From: Variovorax sp. HW608
GTDB taxonomy: Bacteria > Pseudomonadota > Gammaproteobacteria > Burkholderiales > Burkholderiaceae_C
DNA: 64,000 bases
Assembly (NCBI RefSeq): GCF_900090195.1
Contig: NZ_LT607803.1
Coordinates: forward strand, 7,342,229 to 7,406,228
Reading direction: 5' to 3'
Part shown: piece by piece, positions 1 through 7,242 of the stretch
Position numbering within the stretch: the first letter of the stretch is position 1
How the letters are laid out: the number at the start of each line of letters is the position of its first letter
Notes under the pieces: generated by a model
Databases searched by the model: none
Told to the model about the DNA's origin: nothing
Seen by the model: the letters and a program-made list of their open reading frames with translations, nothing else
Position numbers and translations under genes: made by a program

Positions 1-1085
1 ACGATGTCGCCCGGCAGCGCACGCGCAACCTCGACGTGGTCCTTGCCCTGCAGCATGAACAGGTGCCCCACCTTGAAGGGCTTGCGGCCGTCGCCCACGT
101 AGAGCTGGCTGTCGCGCGTGACCGTGCCCTGGTGCACGCGGAAGATGCCCATCTTGCCGACGTAGGGGTCCACCGTGACCTTGAACACGTGCGCGAGCAC
201 ATGCAGCGAAGGGTCCGGGACGGCCTCCATCGGCTCCGCGGCGGCGCCCTCGCCCAGCAGGAAGTCCGGCGGATTGGATTCGGTCGGGTCGGGCAGCAGC
301 TTGACGATGACGTCGAGCAATTCCTCGATGCCCGCGCCGGTGCGCGCGGAGACGAAGCACACCGGTATCAGATGCCCTTCGCGCAATGCCTGTTCCAGCG
401 GCGCATGCAGCTCGGCGGGGTCCACGTCGCCATCGCTCAGATAGCGGTCCACGAAGGCGGCGTCGACCTCGACCACCTGCTCCACCAGCGCGCGGTGCGC
501 CGCATCGACCGAGCCGACGTCGCACGTCCCCTCGCGGTTGAAGAAGCAGTCCACCACCCGTGCGCCACCGTCGCCGGGCAGGTTGAGCGGCAGGCATTCG
601 CGCCCCAAGCTCGCCTGGATCTGCTGCAGCAGCCCTGCCAGATCCACGCCCTGGGCATCGATCTTGTTGACGATGATCATGCGCGTGAGGTGGCGCGAGG
701 CCGCGTACTCCATCATCCGCAGCGCCATCTGCTCGATGCCGGTCGAGGCGTTGATGACGATGGCCGCGGTCTCGACCGCTTCCAGGGCGGGCAGGCTCTG
801 GCCGAGGAAATCGGGGCCGCCGGGCGTGTCGATGAAGTGGATGCGCGTGTCGGCGTGCGTCAGATGCATGATCGAGGCGTTGAGCGAGTGCTGCATTCGC
901 CGCTCGAGCGGATCGTGATCGCTCACCGTGCTTCCGCGCTCGACGCTGCCCGCCGCGCCGATGGCGCCGGCGCGCTGCAGCATGGCCTCCGCGAGCGTGG
1001 TCTTGCCGGAAGCGGACGCTCCGACGAGTGCCAGCGTCCGCACCGCTTCCATTTCGGCCGCGAGGCCGTTCGATCGGCTTGGCAT
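1..1085 (-). CDS. Elongation factor G-like GTPase, C-terminus cut by window edge
   Basis: About 361 N-terminal residues of an EF-G-family translational GTPase are visible; the reading frame runs off base 1. The P-loop is at residues 22-29 (G-x4-G-K-T), the G3 motif reads DTPGG where canonical EF-G has DTPGH, and the G4 motif NKID is present, followed by the start of the beta-barrel domain II. The ATG at 1085 has a GAGGAGA-type ribosome site a few bases upstream. The unusual switch regions and short N-terminus fit the EF-G-like (FusA2-type) paralogues rather than the main elongation factor, whose role in translocation should not be assumed here. The neighbouring genes give no ribosomal context. 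Confidence 0.85.
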   Translation of the reverse strand, partial: MPSRSNGLAAEMEAVRTLALVGASASGKTTLAEAMLQRAGAIGAAGSVERGSTVSDHDPLERRMQHSLNASIMHLTHADTRIHFIDTPGGPDFLGQSLPALEAVETAAIVINASTGIEQMALRMMEYAASRHLTRMIIVNKIDAQGVDLAGLLQQIQASLGRECLPLNLPGDGGARVVDCFFNREGTCDVGSVDAAHRALVEQVVEVDAAFVDRYLSDGDVDPAELHAPLEQALREGHLIPVCFVSARTGAGIEELLDVIVKLLPDPTESNPPDFLLGEGAAAEPMEAVPDPSLHVLAHVFKVTVDPYVGKMGIFRVHQGTVTRDSQLYVGDGRKPFKVGHLFMLQGKDHVEVARALPGDI

Positions 1086-1165
1086 GAGTGGTCTCCTCAA
1101 CACCCGGGCGACCCAGCGTACGGGATTGACCGGCCGGACGCAAGCCGGGCTTGCATTGCCGGACA

Positions 1166-1597
1166 ATGGCGGCACTCACGGCAGAACGCATGGCACAGCC
1201 ACCCCTCACACCCCGCGCGACCGGCTACGCCCGCACGCAATTCATGGTCGTCAAGATCCCGGTCGTCGCCGACATGGACGATCTGTATCACCAGCGCGAG
1301 GACCGCATCGACCAGGCGCTCAGGGCCAGGGGCCTCGGCACGGTGATCGGCTGGGGCGACTCGCTCGGCGAGACGCGGGCCGGCGGATCGCGGCGCGTCG
1401 CCTACACCCGCGTCGATCTCGACGTGGCGGACATCGAGGCCGCGCGGGCCGCGCTGCAGCAGGTGCTCGCGGCGCTCGGCACGCCGGCCGGCACGGAGAT
1501 CCACTACAGCCGCGACGGCGCCAGCGTGGCCGACGTCTACGCCCCGCCGGAATGGCGGCTGGCACAGCCGGTGGTGCGCGGGCTCCGGCAGCGCTAA
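1166..1597 (+). CDS. Hypothetical protein, about 143 aa
   Basis: A small soluble protein of unrecognised function. The middle reads as alternating beta and alpha segments: a beta strand ending VVKIPVVAD, an acidic helix, and a helix DIEAARAALQQVLAAL. This gives it the look of a compact single-domain protein with no signal peptide or membrane segment. Codon use is like its neighbours. The start is uncertain: ATG at 1166 is used here, ATG at 1190 is equally possible, and neither has a strong ribosome site. It is divergent from the EF-G-like gene and convergent with the phosphatase gene, so it is probably transcribed alone. Confidence 0.6.
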   Translation: MAALTAERMAQPPLTPRATGYARTQFMVVKIPVVADMDDLYHQREDRIDQALRARGLGTVIGWGDSLGETRAGGSRRVAYTRVDLDVADIEAARAALQQVLAALGTPAGTEIHYSRDGASVADVYAPPEWRLAQPVVRGLRQR

Positions 1598-1612
1598 CCG
1601 CCGCCCGGCCGC

Positions 1613-2386
1613 TCAGGGCTGAAGCGGCAGCGGCTCGGTCGTGTCCTCGTCGGCGCGCAGCCACATCGCGACCGCGGTGTAGTTGTCGTAGCCGGGCGCG
1701 GCGAGGAGCCCGATCTCGGCGTCGATCGTGTCGATCCACTGGTGCGGATCGAGCGACGCCCGCAGGATCTCGCCCAGCCGCCGGTCGCCCAGCACCTCCC
1801 AGACGCCGTCGCTGCACAGCAGCACCACATCGCCGACCCGCACCGGCATGCGCTCGGAAACGTCGATCTCGACGTCGCCGTCCGGCGCGCCGAGGGCCGA
1901 CAGCAGCAGGTTGCGCTGCGGATGCAGCCGCGCACGCTCCTCGTCGATCATCCCGCCGTTGACCAGTTGCTGGACGAGGCTGTGATCGACGGTGCGCGCC
2001 ACCTGCTCACCGTCGCGGAACAGGTAGGCACGGCTGTCGCCGGCGTGGACCCAGGCGAGTTCGCAGGCCTCCAGGTCGACGACCGCGACAACCGCGGTCG
2101 ATCGCATGTCCGCCAGCCGGCCGCCCTCGGCCTGCCGTGCGACCACGTCGCGGTTGGCCTGTTCGAGCAGGTGGCGCAGCCGGCCCTGCTCCAGCCCCGG
2201 CGAAGCGGCCAGGGCACCGAGCACGCTCGATCGGGCGACGTCGGCGGCCACGTCCCCACCCCCATGCCCGCCGGCACCGTCGGCCACGAGGCAGGCGGCG
2301 AAGCGTCCGTCGCTCCACTGCCCGAACACGTCCTCGTTGTAAGGGCGCCCGCCCTGCTTCGAGACGGAGACGATTTCGATGTCCAC
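1613..2386 (-). CDS. pppA: PP2C-family serine/threonine phosphatase, type VI secretion-associated (PppA-like)
   Basis: A 257-residue stand-alone PP2C (PPM) catalytic domain. Metal-binding and catalytic motifs are readable: NED (residues 18-20), DGAGGH (36-41), AGDSR (115-119), SDGVWE (192-197) and the terminal acidic DN (234-235). The enzyme removes phosphate from Ser/Thr residues in the cytoplasm. It lies 19 bp downstream of a membrane-anchored kinase gene in the same direction, the PpkA/PppA arrangement known from threonine-phosphorylation control of type VI secretion; the nearby TagF supports that reading. The start is GTG at 2386. The T6SS role is inferred from context, while the phosphatase call is firm. 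Confidence 0.88.
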   Translation of the reverse strand: MDIEIVSVSKQGGRPYNEDVFGQWSDGRFAACLVADGAGGHGGGDVAADVARSSVLGALAASPGLEQGRLRHLLEQANRDVVARQAEGGRLADMRSTAVVAVVDLEACELAWVHAGDSRAYLFRDGEQVARTVDHSLVQQLVNGGMIDEERARLHPQRNLLLSALGAPDGDVEIDVSERMPVRVGDVVLLCSDGVWEVLGDRRLGEILRASLDPHQWIDTIDAEIGLLAAPGYDNYTAVAMWLRADEDTTEPLPLQP

Positions 2387-2405
2387 CGGCCGGCCTCGCT
2401 TCGGT

Positions 2406-3584
2406 TCAGCGGACGCTGAACGCCCACCACACCATGACGGCCATGGCGAGCGGCAGGCTCGCGGCGACCGAGGCCGCCACGGCGAGCAACTGGCGCTGGC
2501 GCTTGGTCGCGGGCGCGGGGCTTTGCGGCGGCTGCGCGGCTGCCGCCGCCTGCCGGCGGCCGGGCGCCAGACGCATCGGCGCCGGCGCAGGCTCGAGGCC
2601 CAGCGCCTCCCGGAAGGCCGCCATCGACTGCGGCCGCGATTCGGGCCGCACGCCGAGCCCTGCGTCGATCGCGCTCAGCAGTCGCTCGCTGTAGCGCTGG
2701 CGCAGCGCCTCGTTGCGCGCCAGCGGCAGGTAGCTGTCGGACAAGAGCCGCGCCACCGACGGCGGCGGCGGCCGTCCGCAGACCGCGACGTGCAGCACGG
2801 CGGCAAGCGCGTACACGTCGGTCCATGCGCCCTGAACCATGTCGGGCGCGCTGGCGTACTGCTCGACCGGCGCGTAGCCGGGCTTGAGGATCACGGTGAT
2901 GGTCTGCGTCTTGTCGCTGATCACGCGCCGCGCGGCGCCGAAGTCCAGCACCACCGGCCGCCCGGAGCCTTCGAGAAGGATGATGTTGTCCGGCGCGATG
3001 TCGCGGTGATAGCAGTGCGCGGCATGCATGACCATCAGCGCCTGCGTGACGCCGTCCATCACCTTCAGCAGCCAGGCTTCCTGCGCGATGCCCGGCGAGG
3101 CGGCCAGCGCCTGCTTCAGCGTGTCGCCGCGATAGAAGGGCATGACCATGTACGCCGTGCCGTGCTCCTGCCAGAACCGGTAGACCTTGAGCAGCGACGG
3201 ATGGCCGAACTGCGCCAAGAGCCGCGCCTCGTTGATGAAGCCGCGCATGCCGAGCTCGAAGGTTTCGCGGTGCCGCTCCGACAGCGGCACCACCGCGCCG
3301 TCCGACCGCCGCGCCGACAGCGACGACGGCAGGTACTCCTTGATCGCGACCACGCGCTCCAGCACCGGGTCCCACGCCTCGTAGACCACGCCGAAGCCGC
3401 CCTGGCCGACGATGCGCGTGATCTCGAACTCGGCCAGCCGCGCGCCGACCGCGAGCAGGCCCGCGCCGACGCGGCGCGGCGCCGACCGCACGGCGGGCGC
3501 CACGGTGGGCGCGAGCGAAGGCGGAAATGCCACCGGCTCCTCCTTCCCCGCCGGAGGAGCCGGAGCCGACGCACGGGGATTCAC
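2406..3584 (-). CDS. Membrane-anchored serine/threonine protein kinase (PpkA-like)
   Basis: 392 residues: a proline- and alanine-rich N-terminus, a kinase domain at about 54-330, and one C-terminal transmembrane helix at about 366-388 with almost nothing beyond it. Visible kinase elements are the glycine loop GQGGFG (60-65), the ATP-binding Lys of VAIKEY (82), the catalytic loop HRDIAPDN (193-200), DFG (214-216) and GYAPVEQY in the activation segment. The usual HRDLKPxN lysine is Ala in this loop. The GTG start at 3584 has a GGAGG site. It is probably co-transcribed with the PP2C gene. It lacks the long periplasmic domain of Pseudomonas PpkA, so its sensing mode would differ; the T6SS role is inferred from context. 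Confidence 0.88.
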   Translation of the reverse strand: MNPRASAPAPPAGKEEPVAFPPSLAPTVAPAVRSAPRRVGAGLLAVGARLAEFEITRIVGQGGFGVVYEAWDPVLERVVAIKEYLPSSLSARRSDGAVVPLSERHRETFELGMRGFINEARLLAQFGHPSLLKVYRFWQEHGTAYMVMPFYRGDTLKQALAASPGIAQEAWLLKVMDGVTQALMVMHAAHCYHRDIAPDNIILLEGSGRPVVLDFGAARRVISDKTQTITVILKPGYAPVEQYASAPDMVQGAWTDVYALAAVLHVAVCGRPPPPSVARLLSDSYLPLARNEALRQRYSERLLSAIDAGLGVRPESRPQSMAAFREALGLEPAPAPMRLAPGRRQAAAAAQPPQSPAPATKRQRQLLAVAASVAASLPLAMAVMVWWAFSVR

Positions 3585-3752
3585 GCTGCCTCCGGAGATG
3601 ACTCAGGGAGCGTCAGTGTCCGGCGCTGGCGCTGCGTGGGAAATAACGCGAAAGGCCTACCGCGGAGGACGCATCCGCATGACGCCCGCGGCCTGGCATC
3701 GGCACCGGATGTTGCCTAGGATGAGCGCCACCTCCACAGAGTCAGGCCGGCC

Positions 3753-4544
3753 ATGGACAGCGCTTCCCCATCCGTTCTCTTCGAAACCCACGGCGCGATC
3801 TGCACCATCACGCTTTCCCGCCCCGCCAAGCGCAACGCAGTCGACGGCCCCACCGCCGCCGCGCTGCTGGCCGCCTTCGGGCGCTTCGAGGCCGACGAGA
3901 CCCTGCGCGTCGCGATCCTCACCGGCGCCGGAGGCCACTTCTGCGCCGGCGCCGATCTCGCGGCGCTGGGCGATCCCCTGCTCCGCAACCCGCTGACGCC
4001 GGACGGCAGCGGCCCCGGCCCGATGGGGCCCACGCGGATGGCGCTGTCGAAGCCGCTGATCGCCGCCGTCAGCGGCTATGCGGTGGCAGGCGGGCTCGAG
4101 CTCGCGCTCCTGGCCGACCTGCGCGTGGCCGACGAGGACGCGGTGTTCGGCGTCTTCTGCCGGCGCTGGGGCGTGCCGCTGATCGACGGCGGAACGGTGC
4201 GCCTGCCGCGCATCGTGGGGATGGGGCGCGCGCTCGACATGATCCTCACGGGCCGCCCGGTGCCGGCGGCGGAGGCGCTCGCGATGGGGCTGGTCAACCG
4301 CATGACCCCGCCCGGCGGCGCATTGGCGGCGGCCCGGGAACTGGCACAGCAGATCGCCGCGTTCCCGCAGCAGTGCATGCGGACCGACCGGCGCTCGGCC
4401 TACGCGCAGTGGGATCTGCCGCTCGCCGAAGCCCTGCGGCAGGAAGGCGCGAACGGCGTGCCGATGGTGTTCGCGGAAGGCGAAGCCGGCGCGCAGCGCT
4501 TCGCCCGCGGCGCTGGGCGCCATGGGCAATTCGGCGATCGGTGA
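3753..4544 (+). CDS. Enoyl-CoA hydratase/isomerase family protein
   Basis: A 263-residue crotonase-fold protein. The oxyanion-hole segment HFCAGADL (about 62-69) and the second CoA-binding turn GYAVAGGLELAL are clear, so it should act on an acyl-CoA thioester in the cytoplasm. Of the two catalytic glutamates of classical enoyl-CoA hydratase, the first (GGLE, residue 116) is kept, but the second falls at a Cys (about 136). The chemistry may therefore be hydrolysis, isomerisation or hydration of an unidentified substrate. The gene stands alone between divergent kinase and convergent tagF genes, and a 168-bp leader precedes it. Confidence 0.85.
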   Translation: MDSASPSVLFETHGAICTITLSRPAKRNAVDGPTAAALLAAFGRFEADETLRVAILTGAGGHFCAGADLAALGDPLLRNPLTPDGSGPGPMGPTRMALSKPLIAAVSGYAVAGGLELALLADLRVADEDAVFGVFCRRWGVPLIDGGTVRLPRIVGMGRALDMILTGRPVPAAEALAMGLVNRMTPPGGALAAARELAQQIAAFPQQCMRTDRRSAYAQWDLPLAEALRQEGANGVPMVFAEGEAGAQRFARGAGRHGQFGDR

Positions 4545-4564
4545 GCCGGGACCGGCCTTCGCGC

Positions 4565-5215
4565 TCAGGGCTCGTTCGGGCCGGGCGCTTCCGCGCCGGC
4601 GGCGCAGCCGAAGAGCGCCTCGAACTGGTCGTCCTGCGGCAGTTCCTGGCCGGCCATTCCGAGCCCGCGCTCGGCAGTGGGATCGGTCAGCCAGAGGGAC
4701 TGACCGACCACCGGCAGGGCCAGCGTCGCGTCGGGGTCCCCGTCCGGCCTTCCGGCGAACGCGAAAAGCTGGTGCAGGAGCACTTCGAAATGCAGCGCGT
4801 CGAGGTGCTCCCGCGTGCCCTCGCGCGCGGCGCGGTTCGCGAGGCCCCACCAGTGGCGCAGGCGTGCCAACGCATCGCCCCGGAGCTCGCTTTCGGCGGA
4901 GCCGAGCTCGGCCGCGAGCGTGAAGGGGAAATGGCGGCCCATCTCGTCGACCGAAGGGACGAGCACGCCGACCCAGCTTTGCGCATCGACCACGTCGTTG
5001 CCGAGCACGAAGCACCAGCGCGGCGCGTCCAGGTAGTGATCGGGCCAGTGCGGATGACGAAGCTGCATGCGCGCGATGCCGGCGCGCAGCCAGAGGCCCC
5101 AGGGCTCGCGAAAGCTCTGCGGCAGGCGACGGTGCGAGAAGTCGGCCATGCCCGGCAGCCTGCCGAGCCAGCCCGGCGCCGCGTCTGAAAAGAGGGAACT
5201 CGTCTGCCCGTGCAC
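4565..5215 (-). CDS. tagF: Type VI secretion-associated protein TagF (ImpM)
   Basis: 216 residues from a GTG at 5215, chosen because GGAGGG lies about 5 bases upstream and because longer starts would run into the divergent glycosyltransferase gene. The TagF signature is present: GWLGRLPGMADF near the N-terminus, then WLRAGI, and VGVLVPSVDEMGRHFPFTL in the middle. TagF proteins repress or tune type VI secretion post-translationally, upstream of or independently of the PpkA/PppA switch. Here it shares the locus with a PpkA-like kinase and PppA-like phosphatase, but no structural T6SS gene (tssA-M, hcp, vgrG, clpV) is in the window. The C-terminal stretch is acidic and proline-rich. Confidence 0.85.
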   Translation of the reverse strand: MHGQTSSLFSDAAPGWLGRLPGMADFSHRRLPQSFREPWGLWLRAGIARMQLRHPHWPDHYLDAPRWCFVLGNDVVDAQSWVGVLVPSVDEMGRHFPFTLAAELGSAESELRGDALARLRHWWGLANRAAREGTREHLDALHFEVLLHQLFAFAGRPDGDPDATLALPVVGQSLWLTDPTAERGLGMAGQELPQDDQFEALFGCAAGAEAPGPNEP

Positions 5216-5252
5216 AAGCCCTCCGGCATGGGAAACATGCGTATTTTCGATT

Positions 5253-5280
5253 ACAAATGGAAGGATCGCTTTCCATTTGT
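5253..5280. promoter_or_regulatory. Perfect 10-bp inverted repeat in AT-rich divergent leader
   Basis: Arms ACAAATGGAA (5253-5262) and TTCCATTTGT (5271-5280) flank an 8-base spacer. The site lies in the 118-bp region between the divergent tagF and glycosyltransferase starts, one of the few AT-rich stretches in the window. It could be a dimeric repressor operator or an RNA hairpin in the glycosyltransferase leader. No U-run follows, so a terminator is unlikely. Confidence 0.6.
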
Positions 5281-5333
5281 TCTGCAATGAAACCAATCTG
5301 TCGGCGAGCGCCGGCGGGGAAAGAACCGAAAGC

Positions 5334-6203
5334 ATGCGAATTGCGGTGCTCATCCTTCTGCACAAATGGACGGACCAGCAGAAGCGTCTCGTCGAATTCC
5401 TCGCCCGCGAGTACGAGGTGTTCATCCATGCCGACAAGCGGTCGAAGCTGACGATCGAGACCGACCTGCCCCGCGTCCACGTCTACAGCGAGTACAAGAA
5501 CTATTGGGGCCACCACAGCGTGAACGACGCCGCCGTCTTCCTTTTCAGGCAGGCGGCCAAGCTCGGCTTCGACCGCTATCTGCTGATCTCCGGGGACGAC
5601 GTGCCGATCAAGCCGCTGTCCGAGATCACCCGCTTCTTCGCCACCAACGACCTGGAATTCTTCGAGCACCACCTGATGCCGCGCGACCACTGGCCGGGCA
5701 ACGGCGGCTTCGACCGGGTCGACTTCTTCTATCCGAAGGTGCTGTCCAGAGGGCCGTCGCATCCGCTGACCGTCAAGTTCACCATCTTGCTGGACCGGCT
5801 CAACCGAAGACTCCTGATCCCTGCGATGCGAAAGGTCGCGCGCCGCCCGCGGATGCCGGTCGAATACTGGGGCGGCGGCTTGTGGCTCAACCTGTCCGCC
5901 CACTGCGTCGATCAGATGCTCGCCTGGCTCGACCGCAATCCGTGGTACCCGCGGAAATTCCACGGGACCCGCTGCGCGGACGAAATCTTCTTTCAAACGC
6001 TGATCTTCAACTTCGTGCCGGACGTCGAAGTCCGCAACGATCACCTGCGATACATCGACTGGCATTCGGGCCCGGAATTCCCCCGGGTGATGCGCGGATC
6101 GGATCTCGAAAAGATGCGGCAGTCGCCGGCCCTCTTCGCGCGCAAGTTCGACCACAACGTCGATCCGGCGGTGATCGACGCGGTCTACGCAGGCCTGGGC
6201 TGA
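5334..6203 (+). CDS. GT14-type beta-1,6-N-acetylglucosaminyltransferase family protein
   Basis: 289 residues with the features of core-2/I-branching-like glycosyltransferases: an N-terminal Rossmann-like start MRIAVLILLHKW, HADKRSK, an acidic nucleotide-sugar/acceptor region SGDDVPIKPL, and a GGGLWLNLS segment before a conserved acidic patch TRCADEIFFQT. It has no signal peptide or transmembrane helix, so it is a cytoplasmic enzyme that probably decorates a surface glycan; donor and acceptor are unknown. The ATG at 5334 opens the conserved domain. The upstream region is AT-rich and the gene stands alone, which would fit acquisition by transfer, though this was not measured. Confidence 0.8.
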   Translation: MRIAVLILLHKWTDQQKRLVEFLAREYEVFIHADKRSKLTIETDLPRVHVYSEYKNYWGHHSVNDAAVFLFRQAAKLGFDRYLLISGDDVPIKPLSEITRFFATNDLEFFEHHLMPRDHWPGNGGFDRVDFFYPKVLSRGPSHPLTVKFTILLDRLNRRLLIPAMRKVARRPRMPVEYWGGGLWLNLSAHCVDQMLAWLDRNPWYPRKFHGTRCADEIFFQTLIFNFVPDVEVRNDHLRYIDWHSGPEFPRVMRGSDLEKMRQSPALFARKFDHNVDPAVIDAVYAGLG

Positions 6204-6224
6204 GCCGGCGCGCAGCGCTGCGGC

Positions 6225-7235
6225 TCAGCGACTGTCCGCGCGCAGCACCGACTGCTGCAGGGCGTAGGCCTTCTCGATGCGGTCGAGCTTCGCCTGGCGC
6301 GCTTCCTCGCTGACCCAGCGGGCGTTGAGGGCGCTCTGCCGCGCAAGCTGGTATTCGAGCCGGGCCGCCGGAAGCAGCGCCTTGTTGTCGGCCGCCACGT
6401 AGCCGAGGCTCGCGTGCAGGTCCTTCAGCGTCTCGCGCTGCGCGTTGCCGCGCACGCCCGGCCCCTGCCCGTAGCCGGTGAAGAACGCGCGCAGCTTCTT
6501 CTGCAGCTCGGGCGGAAGGTCGCGCCGCACCACGATCGGCGCCTGCGGCGTCGGGTCCGAGCGCCAGACGATCTGCAGCCGCCCGGCCTCGGCCGGGAAT
6601 TGGCGCCGGAAGCGCTCGAAGTCGGTGGTGTTGTTGGTCGCGACGTCGGCGTCGCCGTTGGCCACCGCGAGCGCCGTGGCCTGGTGCGTATCGACGATCT
6701 CGCTCTTGAAGCGCGTCTCCATCTCGATGCGGTGCGGCAGGAAGAGCTGCACCTGCGGCAGGATGAATCCCGACACCGAGCGGCTGTCGCCGCGCGCGAG
6801 CCGCCATCGCTCAGGGTGGGCCAGCAGCTCGTCGAGGCTGCCCGGCGGCCCGTCCTTGCGCACCAGCAGGATCGCGCGATGGTCCGGATCGCCGGGATGC
6901 CGCTTCACCAGCGCGAGCACGTTCATGCGCCGCTGCGTCACCGCATCGAGCGCCATCTTCGCGGACAACAGCCCGAGGTCGACTTCGTTGCGTTGGATCG
7001 CCTGGTCGAGCGATTCGTAGCTCGTCACCGAAAGCACCGTCACCGGCCGCCCGATGGCGCGCGCCAGATCGGCCAGCAGCGGCGACCAGCCGTCCTTCGA
7101 CTCGACCGCGCCGCCGATCGGCAGCACGCCGAAGCGCAGCGGCTCGGCCGCCTCGCGCGGGGCGGCGAGGGCATGCCAGCCCAGCGCCGCCAGCAGCAGG
7201 CAGCGGCCCACCCGAACGATCCAGGCTTTGCTCAC
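6225..7235 (-). CDS. PhnD-like periplasmic substrate-binding protein (copy 2)
   Basis: About 336 residues with an N-terminal signal peptide (hydrophobic core LLLAALGWHALA) and a phosphate/phosphite/phosphonate-binding (PhnD/SsuA) fold: LRFGVLPIGG, GRPVTVLSVTSYESLDQAIQRNEVDLG, SRSVSGFILPQ and ADVATNNTTDFERF. It closely resembles the next gene upstream, pointing to tandem duplication. GTG at 7235 is used, just after the upstream stop; GTG at 7262 would overlap that gene. No ABC permease or ATPase lies nearby, and both copies diverge from a hybrid kinase gene. A role in sensing rather than uptake is therefore plausible but inferred. Confidence 0.82.
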   Translation of the reverse strand: MSKAWIVRVGRCLLLAALGWHALAAPREAAEPLRFGVLPIGGAVESKDGWSPLLADLARAIGRPVTVLSVTSYESLDQAIQRNEVDLGLLSAKMALDAVTQRRMNVLALVKRHPGDPDHRAILLVRKDGPPGSLDELLAHPERWRLARGDSRSVSGFILPQVQLFLPHRIEMETRFKSEIVDTHQATALAVANGDADVATNNTTDFERFRRQFPAEAGRLQIVWRSDPTPQAPIVVRRDLPPELQKKLRAFFTGYGQGPGVRGNAQRETLKDLHASLGYVAADNKALLPAARLEYQLARQSALNARWVSEEARQAKLDRIEKAYALQQSVLRADSR

Positions 7236-7242
7236 GATCCGA

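Noticed and set aside
5215..5437. Longer TagF starting from TTG or ATG codons upstream of 5215
   Set aside because: It would overlap the start of the divergent glycosyltransferase gene and add sequence unlike TagF. A GTG with a good ribosome site lies just before the conserved domain.
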